From the NCBI RefSeq assembly GCF_008329585.1, contig NZ_NPKP01000002.1, positions 806,001 through 870,000 on the forward strand: 64,000 nucleotides of DNA, written 5' to 3'. A program made the position numbers and the translations under genes. The notes under the pieces were generated by a model. That model was not told the origin of the DNA. It saw nothing but the letters and a program-made list of their open reading frames with translations, and searched no databases. Of the stretch, positions 8,781-17,418 are shown piece by piece (position 1 is the stretch's first letter; every line of letters begins with the position of its first letter). The stretch is from Mycolicibacterium sp. P9-22. Its GTDB lineage: Bacteria; Actinomycetota; Actinomycetes; Mycobacteriales; Mycobacteriaceae.

Positions 8781-9877
8781 GACATCACCTCGATGCGGGA
8801 CAGCCATTTGGTCTGCAGCACACCCGGCCGGCTCGGCGCGATCAATCGGCACGGATACCCGTGATCCAGATTCAACGTCTCGCCGTTGAGCTGCAAGGCG
8901 ATCAGGGTCTGCGAGTCGCGAGCGTGCCGGGCGGGAAGCACCGTCCGTGAATACGGGCCGGGCGGCTCCAGCGATACCATCCGGACGTCGGCATCCGGTG
9001 AACCTTCAACGGCGGCAACGAGATCGGACAGCACCACTCCGGACCATTCGGCGTCCGCGCTCCACCCCTCCACACACGCGATCGGCAACCGGAAGGTGGC
9101 CTGCGGCATCGCCCGCAGCTCGTCGACGGTGAACGTCCGCGCGCGCGTACCGTTGGCAACCGTCAGCCGGTACTGCGGCGATGACGCGGCCCGGCCAACC
9201 CCGGCCGCCGCGGCCGTGCGGTTAACCGGAACACCTTGTGGCCCTTCACCGGTACGCGGCGCAAGCACCGAAACCCGACGCAGCAGCGGGACCGTCTGGC
9301 CGACGGTGACCACTGTCGCCGCCGCTACCGCCAGCCAGGTCCCGCGCAACACGGTGCGCCGAGTCGGACCGACACGACCACCGTCGGCGACCTCGTCTAC
9401 CGGTTCGCCGAGGGCGCGCCGGATGATCGGGAGTTTCACCGCGAGATGCACCAGCACCGCGCCTACCGCAACATAGGCCATCGCGTAATGCGCGGTGGGG
9501 AAATAGAACTTGAACGCGTACCACTGGGCGATGTTCAACAGGCCGGTCGACAGTTCGAACAGGACGGACGCCACGAGCACCAGGATCGAGGCCCGCTCCA
9601 GCATTCGGACCGGCCCCCCGATGACCGGTCGCTCGAACAGCTTCGGCCATACCGACCACAGCTTCACCACCACCAACGGGATCGCGGCGATACCGGAGGC
9701 GATGTGCAGTCCCTGCGTCACCCGGTACAGCGATGCCGGCCGGGTGGGCCAGATGAACCAGGGCTGCGGATGCTGGATGAAATGACTGAGCAGACCGGTC
9801 ACGAAGCACACGGTCACCGCGATCCCGAGGGCCATGCCCACCCGTGCCGTGACGGCGGTGCCACGCAACCGCATCAC
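8777..9877 (-). CDS. Membrane-bound molybdopterin-dependent oxidoreductase, cytochrome b561-like N-terminus
   Basis: 366 residues. Residues 1-160 hold four to five membrane helices with histidines placed like b-heme ligands (LLSHFIQHP, GLHIASG, TAHYAMAY, VLVHLAVK). After a further helix and linker, the C-terminal 130 residues form a sulfite-oxidase-type Mo-cofactor domain with the metal-ligand cysteine in IACVEGWS and the family motif LDHGYPCRLI. It could pass electrons between the quinone pool and a periplasmic substrate. It overlaps the methyltransferase start by 4 bases. The substrate is unknown. Confidence 0.82.
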   Translation of the reverse strand: MMRLRGTAVTARVGMALGIAVTVCFVTGLLSHFIQHPQPWFIWPTRPASLYRVTQGLHIASGIAAIPLVVVKLWSVWPKLFERPVIGGPVRMLERASILVLVASVLFELSTGLLNIAQWYAFKFYFPTAHYAMAYVAVGAVLVHLAVKLPIIRRALGEPVDEVADGGRVGPTRRTVLRGTWLAVAAATVVTVGQTVPLLRRVSVLAPRTGEGPQGVPVNRTAAAAGVGRAASSPQYRLTVANGTRARTFTVDELRAMPQATFRLPIACVEGWSADAEWSGVVLSDLVAAVEGSPDADVRMVSLEPPGPYSRTVLPARHARDSQTLIALQLNGETLNLDHGYPCRLIAPSRPGVLQTKWLSRIEVMS

Positions 9878-10503
9878 CGAACCACCAGGCTGGCGATCAC
9901 GCGATCACCGATCGGGTGCACCTCGCGCATCACAAGTCCGACGTCCGCGGCGATGCGCGCCGCACAGTCCAGACCGACCGAGGCCCATCTGAACCACGGT
10001 CCGATGGCATCGACCGACTCCAACCGCACCCATTGCGAGTCGATTCCCCTTTTACCCGGGTCGAATTCGGCCAGGCACTCGCCACCGCTACGCAGCAACT
10101 CACCGGCCCGCTGCAGGACCCGCCACGGATCACCACCGAGCCCGACGTTGCCGTCGGCGAGCAGCGCGGTGTGCCAGCGCCCCGTTCCGGGCAACGGGCC
10201 GAACATGTCTCGGCACAACACCGGCACGCCGCTGTCGCGGGCGAGCTCGGTGGCGCACACGGATTGGTCGACGCCCAGGGCCGGCACGCCGCGCTGCACC
10301 AGGTCGGCCACCAGCCGTCCCGGGCCACACCCCAGATCGATGGTCGGTCCGGTGCACATGCCGACGATGGCCCGATCGAACATGCTGTCCGTGCGCGACC
10401 CGATGAGCCAGTCGTGCACCGGCAACCGCTGCAACCGGCCGTCCTGGTACCGAATCCAGCATCGTTCCCCGTCCAGCGCTCGGTCGTAGAGGTTTCCATG
10501 CAT
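9874..10503 (-). CDS. Class I SAM-dependent methyltransferase
   Basis: 209 residues. The SAM-binding glycine loop TIDLGCGPGRLVADL is followed by the acidic end of strand 2 in ALGVDQS. The substrate is unknown, but a methyltransferase between sugar-transfer genes and a membrane oxidoreductase suggests decoration of a glycoconjugate. ATG at 10503 lies 1 base after the preceding stop; a longer frame would overlap DUF2064 and is rejected. Confidence 0.8.
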   Translation of the reverse strand: MHGNLYDRALDGERCWIRYQDGRLQRLPVHDWLIGSRTDSMFDRAIVGMCTGPTIDLGCGPGRLVADLVQRGVPALGVDQSVCATELARDSGVPVLCRDMFGPLPGTGRWHTALLADGNVGLGGDPWRVLQRAGELLRSGGECLAEFDPGKRGIDSQWVRLESVDAIGPWFRWASVGLDCAARIAADVGLVMREVHPIGDRVIASLVVR

Positions 10504-10504
10504 G

Positions 10505-11161
10505 TCAGACCCCGACCATGCGAGTGGCCTGCGCGAACCGGCCGGTGGGAACGCACAACCGCCGCACCTCGGCGATATCGGCCACGGTGTCGACATCGGC
10601 CAGCTCGGTGACCAGGTCTACGCGCAATCCGGCGGCGCGCAAGGCGGCCAGCGTGAGCGCCCCGGTATCGGGCTGCGACATCGGCACACCGCGGAGACAG
10701 CCGGCCATCGCGGCGTCCCGTACACCCAGCACCCACCAGCCTCCGTCGGTGGCCAAACCGAGCACCGCGTCCGCCACCAATGCCCGTGCACATTCGGCCA
10801 GCAGATGCGGGCTCACCTGGGGTGTATCCATCCCGATCTGCAGCACGGGCAATCCCGGTGCTGCGGCGTCTTCGTGGGCACATGCGAGCCGCTCGGCAAA
10901 GCCGTCACCGCGTTGCGCGATGACGGTGAAATCAGCCAGCCGACTTGCGATCTCGTCGGACCGGCACGCATTCCGAAGCTCTCCGGTGAGCGCCACCACC
11001 CGCCGGGATACCGGCGCGGCGGCCACCGCATCCAGCGTATCCAGCAGTGCCGCCGCCGCGATATCGGCGGCGACCCGCTCACCGACGTCGGCGGCCAGCC
11101 TGGTCTTCGCCAGCCCGGGCACCGGGGCTTTCGCAACCAGCAGAACGGTTCCGGGCCACAT
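10505..11161 (-). CDS. DUF2064/TIGR04282-type nucleotidyltransferase-like glycosyltransferase (Rv0540 type)
   Basis: 218 residues with a GT-A-like fold. It begins GTVLLVAKAPVPGLAKTRLA, the nucleotide-binding loop of this family, and continues to QIGMDTPQVSPHLL and ATDGGWWVLG. Relatives were named from arsenosugar clusters, but no arsenic genes occur here. It shares one base with the GT2 stop (TGATG). It probably activates or transfers a sugar in the same pathway as its neighbours. Confidence 0.82.
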   Translation of the reverse strand: MWPGTVLLVAKAPVPGLAKTRLAADVGERVAADIAAAALLDTLDAVAAAPVSRRVVALTGELRNACRSDEIASRLADFTVIAQRGDGFAERLACAHEDAAAPGLPVLQIGMDTPQVSPHLLAECARALVADAVLGLATDGGWWVLGVRDAAMAGCLRGVPMSQPDTGALTLAALRAAGLRVDLVTELADVDTVADIAEVRRLCVPTGRFAQATRMVGV

Positions 11162-11823
11162 CAGATCGCTCGCCAGAAATCCAGCGCGGCAATGGCGCTG
11201 CCGCGCACCGAGCCGCTGACCTTGGATGTGCCGCCGGTCCGCGGGCCGTAGACCACGTCGCGCTCCACCACCCGCCAATCCGCCTGCGCGGCGCGGACCA
11301 GCAACTCCAGCGGATACCCGGACCGGCGATCGGTGACACCGAGTTCCAGCAGCGCGTCGCGGCGGGCCACTCGCATCGGGGCGATGTCGTGCACCGCCAG
11401 GTGGTAGCGCCTGCGGAGTCGCCAGCACACCGCGGCGGTGCCCAGCCGCGCATGCCAGGGCCAACTCAGCCCCGGCACGGCCCGGCGCCGGCCGATCGCC
11501 ATATCGGCACCGGCACCGAGTTCGGCGACCAGGCCGGGCAGTTCCTGGGGATCCAGCGATCCATCTCCATCGAGGACCGCCACGATCGGCGTCGCCGCCG
11601 CGACCACCCCGGCGTGCACCGCCGCGCCGTAGCCCGGCCGCGGTTCGGACACCACGACCGCACCGTGCGCGCGAGCCACCTGCGCGGTGGCATCTGTGCT
11701 GTTGTTGTCCACCACCAGCGCCGTGTACCCCGTCGGGATCGCGGCCAACACTGCCGGCAGCGACTCCTCCTCGTTGAGGCAGGGCAGCACCACCGTGACG
11801 GACGAACTGTCGGGGCCGGCCAT
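11161..11823 (-). CDS. Family 2 glycosyltransferase, polyprenyl-phosphate sugar synthase-like (Rv0539 type)
   Basis: 220 residues. GT-A motifs: VVLPCLNEEESLP at the N terminus, VVDNNSTDAT for nucleotide binding and AVLDGDGSLDPQELP containing the DxD-like metal site. No membrane domain is present, so it resembles soluble DPM1-type enzymes that make polyprenyl-phosphate sugars at the inner membrane face. It is the first gene of the five-gene minus-strand operon and is divergent from the two-component system with 105 bases between starts. Confidence 0.83.
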   Translation of the reverse strand: MAGPDSSSVTVVLPCLNEEESLPAVLAAIPTGYTALVVDNNSTDATAQVARAHGAVVVSEPRPGYGAAVHAGVVAAATPIVAVLDGDGSLDPQELPGLVAELGAGADMAIGRRRAVPGLSWPWHARLGTAAVCWRLRRRYHLAVHDIAPMRVARRDALLELGVTDRRSGYPLELLVRAAQADWRVVERDVVYGPRTGGTSKVSGSVRGSAIAALDFWRAI

Positions 11824-11914
11824 GCCCTATGACGCTAGGCGGCCACCGCCCCGCACACCACGCCAGATCCGTGACGAAACCATGACACCGCCGCTGTACC
11901 CCCGCCCCGACGGC

Positions 11915-11920
11915 TAGCCT
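11915..11920 (+). promoter_or_regulatory. Predicted -10 box (TAGCCT) of the two-component system
   Basis: TAGCCT ends 8 bases before the GTG at 11929, compatible with a leaderless or nearly leaderless transcript. The same 105-base interval must also carry the promoter of the divergent glycosyltransferase operon. Confidence 0.45.
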
Positions 11921-11928
11921 CGGAGTTT

Positions 11929-12603
11929 GTGACCCGGGTGCTGATCGCCGACGACGACACAGTCGTGCGCGATATGGTCCGCCGATACCTGGAACGCGAC
12001 GGACTCGACGTGGCGATCGCCGAGGACGGCACCCAGGCCCGGCGCCTGCTGGAGTCCGGGCAGATCGACGTGGCGGTGCTGGACGTGATGATGCCCGGAT
12101 CGGACGGTTTGACGCTGTGCCGTGACCTGCGCCGCGACGGTGACTACAGCATGCCGGTCATCTTGCTGACAGCGCTCGGCGAGCAGGATGACCGGATCGC
12201 GGGCCTGGAGGCCGGCGCCGACGACTATCTGACCAAACCGTTCAGCCCGCGCGAGCTGGCGCTGCGGGTGCGGTCGGTGCTGCGGCGTACGAATGGACCG
12301 ATATCCCCTGCGCCTGTGGAACTTTCGGTGGGCAACCTGTTCGTCTCGACCACGGCTCGTTCGGCCACCGTATCCGGACGACCCATCAGCCTGACCAGCC
12401 GCGAGTTCGACTTGCTGGTGTTCTTCCTGACCCACACCGACACCGTGTTCTCCCGTGCGGAGTTGCTCAAACACGTGTGGCACTGGGACTTCGGCGATAT
12501 GTCCACGGTTACGGTGCACGTCAAACGGTTGCGCGCCAAACTCGGTGACCAGCACCGGGTGCAGACGGTGTGGGGCCGTGGCTACTTGTGGAGCGCACAT
12601 TGA
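11929..12603 (+). CDS. OmpR/PhoB-family response regulator
   Basis: 224 residues. The receiver domain (about 1-115) has the acidic pair IADDD, the phosphoacceptor aspartate in VAVLDVMMPG and the lysine in DDYLTKPFSPREL. The C-terminal winged helix ends with STVTVHVKRLRAKLGD and VWGRGYLW. It pairs with the kinase that follows. Because it is divergent from the glycosyltransferase operon it is a candidate regulator of it. Confidence 0.9.
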   Translation: MTRVLIADDDTVVRDMVRRYLERDGLDVAIAEDGTQARRLLESGQIDVAVLDVMMPGSDGLTLCRDLRRDGDYSMPVILLTALGEQDDRIAGLEAGADDYLTKPFSPRELALRVRSVLRRTNGPISPAPVELSVGNLFVSTTARSATVSGRPISLTSREFDLLVFFLTHTDTVFSRAELLKHVWHWDFGDMSTVTVHVKRLRAKLGDQHRVQTVWGRGYLWSAH

Positions 12604-13616
12604 ATGACCTCTGGGAGATCGCTGGGTGGGCACTGGCCTGCTCGGTGCCGGTGGTGGTGGCCGGGGCGATCGTGATCCGGCTCGCGCGGTCCTGGTCGCT
12701 GGCGGTCAGCATGGTGGCGCTGGTGCTCATCCCGACGCTGGCCACGTTCACCGGGGTGCTCGGCGCCAGCGGATTCATGATCACCGAAACCTTCGAACAG
12801 ATCGCCATCGTGCTGGTGATCGTCTCGGTGGTCACGATTCCCGCCGCCGTCATGCTGGCCCGCTACCAGGCCCGGCGCACCGTGTGGGAGCAGGAGATCC
12901 GCGATTCGGAGCGGGCCGCCGAGCGGTCCCGGCGCCGGCTCGTGGCGTTCGTCAGCCATGACCTGCGCACACCGCTGGCCGGGATCCGCGCGGTCTCCGA
13001 GGCCATCGCCGACGGCGTCGTCACCGATGACGAGGTTCGTATCCAAGCCAAACACATCGAACAGGAATCGATCCGGCTCGCCGATATGGTCGACGACCTG
13101 TTCGAGATGTCGAAAATCAACGCCGGTGCGGTGGCGCCGACGCACGAACCGGTGGCGCTCGACGAGGTGGTCGACGATGTCCTTGCCGCGCACCGCATTC
13201 CCGCGCAGCGCGCCGGAGTGACGCTACTGGCAGAACTGACCGAACAGCCGGTGCGCATCGTGGGCAGCGATCGTTCCCTGGTCCGGGTACTGTCCAATCT
13301 GGTGGCCAACGCCATCGCCCACACACCGGAGGGCGGCAGCGTCACGCTGGCGGTCGGATCCGATGGCGAACACGCCTGGGCAAGGGTCGACGACACCGGG
13401 GTCGGCATCGACGAGCATGATCTGCCGCGGGTTTTCGATGTGGCGTACCGCGGATCCAATGGCCGTGTGCCACGCACGGATTCGACGCTGCCCAGCGGGT
13501 CGGGCCTGGGCCTGGCGATCGCCGCGGGCCTGGTGCAGGCGCATGGCGGATCACTGACCGCCCGCAATCTGGAGTCCGGGGCCCGGTTCGAGGTGCGGCT
13601 GCCGCTGTCCGGCTAA
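12588..13616 (+). CDS. Membrane sensor histidine kinase
   Basis: About 342 residues. Two or three N-terminal membrane helices with almost no periplasmic domain are followed by the H-box VSHDLRTPLAGI, N-box NLVANAIAHTPEGG, and G-boxes DDTGVGI and GSGLGLAIA. The short loops suggest membrane-internal sensing. Starts at GTG 12588 or TTG 12600 are both possible; the TTG would overlap the regulator stop as TTGA. The stop overlaps the convergent epimerase by 4 bases. Confidence 0.88.
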   Translation: MERTLNDLWEIAGWALACSVPVVVAGAIVIRLARSWSLAVSMVALVLIPTLATFTGVLGASGFMITETFEQIAIVLVIVSVVTIPAAVMLARYQARRTVWEQEIRDSERAAERSRRRLVAFVSHDLRTPLAGIRAVSEAIADGVVTDDEVRIQAKHIEQESIRLADMVDDLFEMSKINAGAVAPTHEPVALDEVVDDVLAAHRIPAQRAGVTLLAELTEQPVRIVGSDRSLVRVLSNLVANAIAHTPEGGSVTLAVGSDGEHAWARVDDTGVGIDEHDLPRVFDVAYRGSNGRVPRTDSTLPSGSGLGLAIAAGLVQAHGGSLTARNLESGARFEVRLPLSG

Positions 13617-14644
13617 CCTCGCAACGGAGCGAAGGCGAACTCGGCCAGGCCGTCGCGCGGGTCGACGGCCGCACGGAAACCCAGTAGCTCGGCAGCCCGC
13701 CCCGGGTCGGCGACGATATGGCGGACATCGCCGTTGCGGTACTGCCCGGTGACCACCGGAGCGGGTGCCTGGCGGGCCTCGCTGAGCCGGGTGGCCACAT
13801 CGAGAATCGACACCGGCCGCCCGGAACACACGTTGAACGCGGTGAAGCCGTCGAGGTTCGCCTCGACCGCCACCACGTTGGCCGCGGCCACATCATCGAC
13901 GTGTACGAAGTCGCGCATCTGCCCGCCGTCCTCGTACACGTGCGGCGCTCCGCCCGCCTCGAGCTGCGAGCGGAAGATCGCCGCCACCCCCGAGTACGGG
14001 GTGTCCCGGGGCATTCCCGGGCCGTAGACGTTGTGATAGCGCAGCGCGACCACCGATCCACCCACGGCGTCGTTGAACGCCAGCGCGTAATGCTCCTGCG
14101 CGGTCTTGCTGGCCGCGTACAGGCTGCGCGGCTGCAACGGTGCGTCCTCGGCGACCAGCCGCCACTGCAACGGTTCACCGCCGACGGGGCACCGGTGATC
14201 GAAGACCCCGGCGTCGAGATCCTCTCTGCTGCGCGGCAGCGGCTCGACCGGTCCGTGTTCGGGGCAGTCATAGCCGCCCTGCCCGTAGACCACCATCGAG
14301 GATGCCAGCACCAGCCGCGAGCATCCCACCTCGAACATCGCGGCCAGCAGCACCGTCGTGCCGTAGTCGTTGTGGCTGCCATACGACGGGGCATCCGCGG
14401 CGTTGACTCCGGCACCGACCACGGCGGCCTGGTGACAGACGGCGTCCACGCCGTCGAGCAGTCCGGCCACGGCGTCGGCGTCCCGGATGTCGACCGGCCG
14501 GCACTGCGGTGGCGGCTCGGCGCCGTCGCGATGCGCGGCGGGCAGCATGACGTCGACGGCGATCACCTCATGTCCGGCGTCTGCCAGCCGCGCCCAGACT
14601 CGGCTGCCGATGAACCCGGCGGCGCCGGTGAGCAGCACCCTCAC
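13613..14644 (-). CDS. NAD-dependent sugar-nucleotide epimerase/dehydratase (GalE3-like)
   Basis: 343 residues, extended short-chain dehydrogenase. The Rossmann motif GAAGFIGSRVW is at the N terminus, and the catalytic tyrosine and lysine sit in LYAASKTAQEHYAL. Such enzymes interconvert or dehydrate NDP-sugars for envelope glycans. The start overlaps the MTA phosphorylase stop by 4 bases, so they are an operon. Position matches Rv0536 by recalled synteny; the exact sugar is not determined. Confidence 0.84.
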   Translation of the reverse strand: MRVLLTGAAGFIGSRVWARLADAGHEVIAVDVMLPAAHRDGAEPPPQCRPVDIRDADAVAGLLDGVDAVCHQAAVVGAGVNAADAPSYGSHNDYGTTVLLAAMFEVGCSRLVLASSMVVYGQGGYDCPEHGPVEPLPRSREDLDAGVFDHRCPVGGEPLQWRLVAEDAPLQPRSLYAASKTAQEHYALAFNDAVGGSVVALRYHNVYGPGMPRDTPYSGVAAIFRSQLEAGGAPHVYEDGGQMRDFVHVDDVAAANVVAVEANLDGFTAFNVCSGRPVSILDVATRLSEARQAPAPVVTGQYRNGDVRHIVADPGRAAELLGFRAAVDPRDGLAEFAFAPLRG

Positions 14645-15417
14645 GGCAGTTCGAACGGCAGCGTGACGCCCTCATGTGCCAGGCAGTGCGTGCAGGTGCG
14701 TTCGGGTTCGACGCCCGCGATGGCCTCGTGCACGAGCTGTTTGAACCCGCCGATGTTGCGCTCGAACTCCGCGAACACGTCCACCGCCCGCACGCCGGCA
14801 CCGGATTCCACTCCGGCATCCAGATCGGTGACCAAAGCGATGGCGGCATAACACATTTCAAGTTCGCGTGCGAGTACCGACTCCGGGTAGCCGGTCATGT
14901 TCACCAGCGTGAAGCCCTGACCGGCGAACCACTGGCTCTCGGCGCGGGTGGAGAACCGCGGGCCCTGGATGACGACCATCGTGCCGCCGTCGATCACTGA
15001 GGGCAGCTCCGATGCCGCCGCCCGCAGCGTCGGGCAGTACGGGTCGGCGAACCCGACGTGGATGCCGCCGGAATCGAAGTAGGTGTCGGCACGCCCGCTG
15101 GTGCGGTCCACGAGCTGATCGGGGACCACGATGGCACCCGGTCCGAGCGCCGGCGTCAGGCTGCCCACCGCGCACGGCGCGAAGATGCGCCGCACCCCGA
15201 GCGCCCGCAGCGCCCACATGTTCGCGCGGTACGGCACGGTGTGCGGTGAGAACTCGTGGTTGAGCCCGTGCCGCGGCAGAAAAGCCACATCGTGGCCGGC
15301 GACGGCGCCGACGGTGATCGCCGCGCTCGGCGCACCGTAGGGGGTGTCCAGGCTGATGGTTCGGGCGTCCGGTCCGAAGAAGGTATAGAAGCCGCTACCT
15401 CCGATGACGCCGAGCAT
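14641..15417 (-). CDS. S-methyl-5'-thioadenosine phosphorylase
   Basis: 258 residues of the purine nucleoside phosphorylase class, starting [13 protein letters not shown]. Phosphate-site residues are in [14 protein letters not shown]. The sugar/methylthio-site sequence [13 protein letters not shown] and the TDLD motif, an aspartate pair expected to contact the 6-amino purine, favour methylthioadenosine over methylthioinosine, though the MTGYPE wording is also seen in MTI phosphorylases. It recycles the by-product of polyamine-type and radical-SAM reactions. The start shares one base with the upstream small gene. Confidence 0.85.
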   Translation of the reverse strand: MLGVIGGSGFYTFFGPDARTISLDTPYGAPSAAITVGAVAGHDVAFLPRHGLNHEFSPHTVPYRANMWALRALGVRRIFAPCAVGSLTPALGPGAIVVPDQLVDRTSGRADTYFDSGGIHVGFADPYCPTLRAAASELPSVIDGGTMVVIQGPRFSTRAESQWFAGQGFTLVNMTGYPESVLARELEMCYAAIALVTDLDAGVESGAGVRAVDVFAEFERNIGGFKQLVHEAIAGVEPERTCTHCLAHEGVTLPFELP

Positions 15418-15638
15418 CAGGCGTCGGGCTGCCCGTCCAGTTCGGCGCGCTCAGCGGCCTGCCGGGCGGCATCTCGGATGGCGAAGGCATCGGTGGCCAG
15501 CCCACCGATCGCGTTGGCCACGTCCTTGACAGCGGTGGTGATGATCGTCGCGACCTCACCCACCGTCGATGCCACGGTCTCCACACCCTCCTGCAGGGCG
15601 TCCTTGGTGATTTCACTCTTGCTGAGTCGGTCAGTCAT
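15417..15638 (-). CDS. Small helical protein of unknown function
   Basis: 73 residues starting [19 protein letters not shown]. It is predicted to be one long amphipathic helix ([22 protein letters not shown]) with no membrane span or known domain. ATG at 15638 is the first internal start that clears the divergent menA upstream region. It is translationally coupled to the MTA phosphorylase through a shared base. Confidence 0.6.
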   Translation of the reverse strand: MTDRLSKSEITKDALQEGVETVASTVGEVATIITTAVKDVANAIGGLATDAFAIRDAARQAAERAELDGQPDA

Positions 15639-15710
15639 GTGCTCAGTCTCATGCCGCCCACCCGATGTGACAAGGTGCGCCGCGTCACGCCTGCTCAGGC
15701 GGGTTCTTCC

Positions 15711-15735
15711 GGTCGCTTCGCACGCCCCGCGAGGG
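15711..15735. repeat. Degenerate dispersed-repeat copy upstream of menA
   Basis: GGTCGCTTCGCACGCCCCGC then GAGGG keeps the GTCGCTTCGC core, 11 bases before the menA start. Weak match. Confidence 0.4.
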
Positions 15736-15746
15736 CACGTGCAACG

Positions 15747-16625
15747 ATGGCGCGCGTGGCCAGCTTTGCGCAATGGATCGAGGGCGCCCGCCCGCGCACC
15801 CTCCCGAACGCGGTCGCGCCCGTCATCGCCGGCACCGGCGCGGCGGCGTGGCTCGGCGAGGCGGTGTGGTGGAAGGCGCTACTCGCGCTGATGGTCTCGC
15901 TGGCCCTGATCGTCGGGGTGAACTACGCCAACGACTACTCCGACGGGATCCGCGGCACCGACGATGTGCGCAGCGGGCCGCTGCGCCTGGTCGGGTCCAA
16001 GGCGGCTTCCCCGCGCGCGGTTCTGACCGCGGCGTTGGTGAGCCTGCTGGTGGGCGCCGGGGCCGGTCTGGCGCTGGCGATCGTCAGCCAGCCCTGGCTG
16101 ATCGCCATCGGCGCCGCCTGCATCGCGGGCGCCTGGCTGTACACCGGCGGCTCCAAACCGTACGGCTACCGCGGGCTCGGCGAGATCGCGGTGTTCGTGT
16201 TCTTCGGGCTGGTCGCGGTGCTGGGCACGCAATACACCCAGGCACTGCGGGTCGACTGGGTGGGCCTGGCGATGGCGGTCGCGATGGGTTCGCTGTCCTC
16301 GGCGGTGCTGGTGGCCAACAACTTACGAGATATCCCGACCGACACGGACTCCGGCAAGATCACCCTGGCGGTGCGCCTCGGCGACGCGCGGACCCGGGTC
16401 CTGTACATCGCCCTGCTGGTAGTGGCCTTCGCGCTGACCCTGGTGCTCATGGCGGCCACGCCGTGGACCGCGGTCGGGCTGGTTGCCCTGCCGCTGGCCG
16501 TGCGGGCGGCCGGACCGGTGCGGCGCGGACTGGGCGGTCGCGAGCTGATTCCCGTACTCCGCGACACCGGGCTCACCATGCTGGTGTGGGCGCTGGCGGT
16601 CGCTGCGGCGCTGGGCTTCGGCTAG
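15747..16625 (+). CDS. menA: 1,4-dihydroxy-2-naphthoate polyprenyltransferase MenA
   Basis: 292 residues, UbiA superfamily, about eight or nine membrane helices. The first Asp-rich substrate motif [15 protein letters not shown] and the second [14 protein letters not shown] bind prenyl diphosphate with magnesium. It joins the isoprenoid tail to dihydroxynaphthoate to make demethylmenaquinone in the cytoplasmic membrane. ATG at 15747 gives the usual family length. The stop overlaps the convergent Clp-N gene by 4 bases. The fabH gene expected next to menA in M. tuberculosis is not here. Confidence 0.93.
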   Translation: MARVASFAQWIEGARPRTLPNAVAPVIAGTGAAAWLGEAVWWKALLALMVSLALIVGVNYANDYSDGIRGTDDVRSGPLRLVGSKAASPRAVLTAALVSLLVGAGAGLALAIVSQPWLIAIGAACIAGAWLYTGGSKPYGYRGLGEIAVFVFFGLVAVLGTQYTQALRVDWVGLAMAVAMGSLSSAVLVANNLRDIPTDTDSGKITLAVRLGDARTRVLYIALLVVAFALTLVLMAATPWTAVGLVALPLAVRAAGPVRRGLGGRELIPVLRDTGLTMLVWALAVAAALGFG

Positions 16626-17167
16626 GCCGCCGCGTCGAGCAGGGCGACGATCTGGGCGCGCAGCGCTTCGGGCTGCACGTGCTCGCCCAGTAGTCCGGCG
16701 GCCCGCGGATCGCCGCCCCGCAGGATGCCGAGCAACAGGTGCTCGCACCCGATGATGTTGTCCTTGTGCGCCAACGCTTCCCGCAGCGACAGCTCGAGGG
16801 ACTTCTTGGCGGCTCGGGTGAACGGCAGGTGCCGGCGCCGGCGGCGCCCGGACCTGCTCAACGCGTTGTCGAGTGCGTCGGCGCCGAAGGATCGGGCCAC
16901 GCTGTCCTGCACGGCCTTCAGATCGATACCGATGGTGCGCAACGCATCTGCGTCCGCGTCATCGAGCACGTCCGCCGCCAGTCGCGAACGGACGGCTGTC
17001 ACCGTCAGCCCGTGACCGGCGAGCAGCGAGTCGAGGCCGCTGCCCGCCGACTGCAGCACCGCGACCAGCAGATGCTCCGGCCTGATCTCGTCGCTGCCGA
17101 GATCCCGTGCCTCTTCCTGTGCCAGCACCACGGCGACTCGCGCGGTGCGACTGAACCGTTCGAACAT
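16622..17167 (-). CDS. Stand-alone double Clp N-domain protein
   Basis: 181 residues made of two Clp-N repeats: [16 protein letters not shown] with [11 protein letters not shown] (about 5-60), and [16 protein letters not shown] with [12 protein letters not shown] (about 115-175). There is no AAA+ domain, so it is not an unfoldase; it may act as an adaptor, decoy or substrate-recognition module for ClpC1. It follows the HTH gene by 3 bases. The shared promoter with that regulator suggests a stress-responsive pair. Confidence 0.85.
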   Translation of the reverse strand: MFERFSRTARVAVVLAQEEARDLGSDEIRPEHLLVAVLQSAGSGLDSLLAGHGLTVTAVRSRLAADVLDDADADALRTIGIDLKAVQDSVARSFGADALDNALSRSGRRRRRHLPFTRAAKKSLELSLREALAHKDNIIGCEHLLLGILRGGDPRAAGLLGEHVQPEALRAQIVALLDAAA

Positions 17168-17170
17168 TGG

Positions 17171-17383
17171 TCAACGCCTCCGGTTGTACTTCTGATGCAC
17201 GGCTTGACGGCTCACACCCAGCGCCTCGGCGATCGCCTGCCAGCTCCAGCCCTGCTCACGCGCGTTGGCAACATGCAGAGCCTCGAGCTGTTCCTGTAAT
17301 CGCTTGAGCGCGTTCACTGCCCGCAGACCGACCGCGGGGTCGGTACTGCCGAGCTCCGGCGAGAGGTCGATGGCATCCCCCAC
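17171..17383 (-). CDS. Small helix-turn-helix regulator
   Basis: 70 residues beginning VGDAIDLSPELGS. A helical N-terminal part (LKRLQEQLEALHVANARE) is followed by a clear helix-turn-helix, WSWQAIAEALGVSRQAVHQKY. The GTG at 17383 is chosen because a near-consensus promoter puts transcription start at that codon. The palindrome 17377-17412 covers this start and the -10 box, so the protein probably represses itself and the Clp-N gene behind it. Confidence 0.8.
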   Translation of the reverse strand: MGDAIDLSPELGSTDPAVGLRAVNALKRLQEQLEALHVANAREQGWSWQAIAEALGVSRQAVHQKYNRRR

Positions 17384-17412
17384 CCTGTCAAGATAACTTG
17401 ACAGGGTGGGGG
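17377..17412. promoter_or_regulatory. Perfect 16-base palindrome overlapping the HTH/Clp-N promoter
   Basis: Arms 17377-17392 (CCCCCACCCTGTCAAG) and 17397-17412 (CTTGACAGGGTGGGGG) are exact inverted complements around ATAA. It spans the promoter spacer, the -10 box, the predicted transcription start and the first codons. Best read as the operator of an autoregulated operon. Confidence 0.8.
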
Positions 17413-17418
17413 TGTCAA
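17390..17418 (-). promoter_or_regulatory. Near-consensus promoter for the HTH/Clp-N operon
   Basis: On the minus strand TTGACA (17418-17413), a 17-base spacer and TATCTT (17395-17390) form a strong sigma-A type promoter. The -10 box ends 6 bases before the GTG at 17383, predicting a leaderless mRNA. The -35 box overlaps the stop codon of the upstream DUF3159 gene. Confidence 0.75.

Noticed and set aside
10505..11161. Arsenosugar biosynthesis gene
   Set aside because: The family name comes from arsenic clusters, but no arsenic methyltransferase, ArsR or arsenite transporter is present here.
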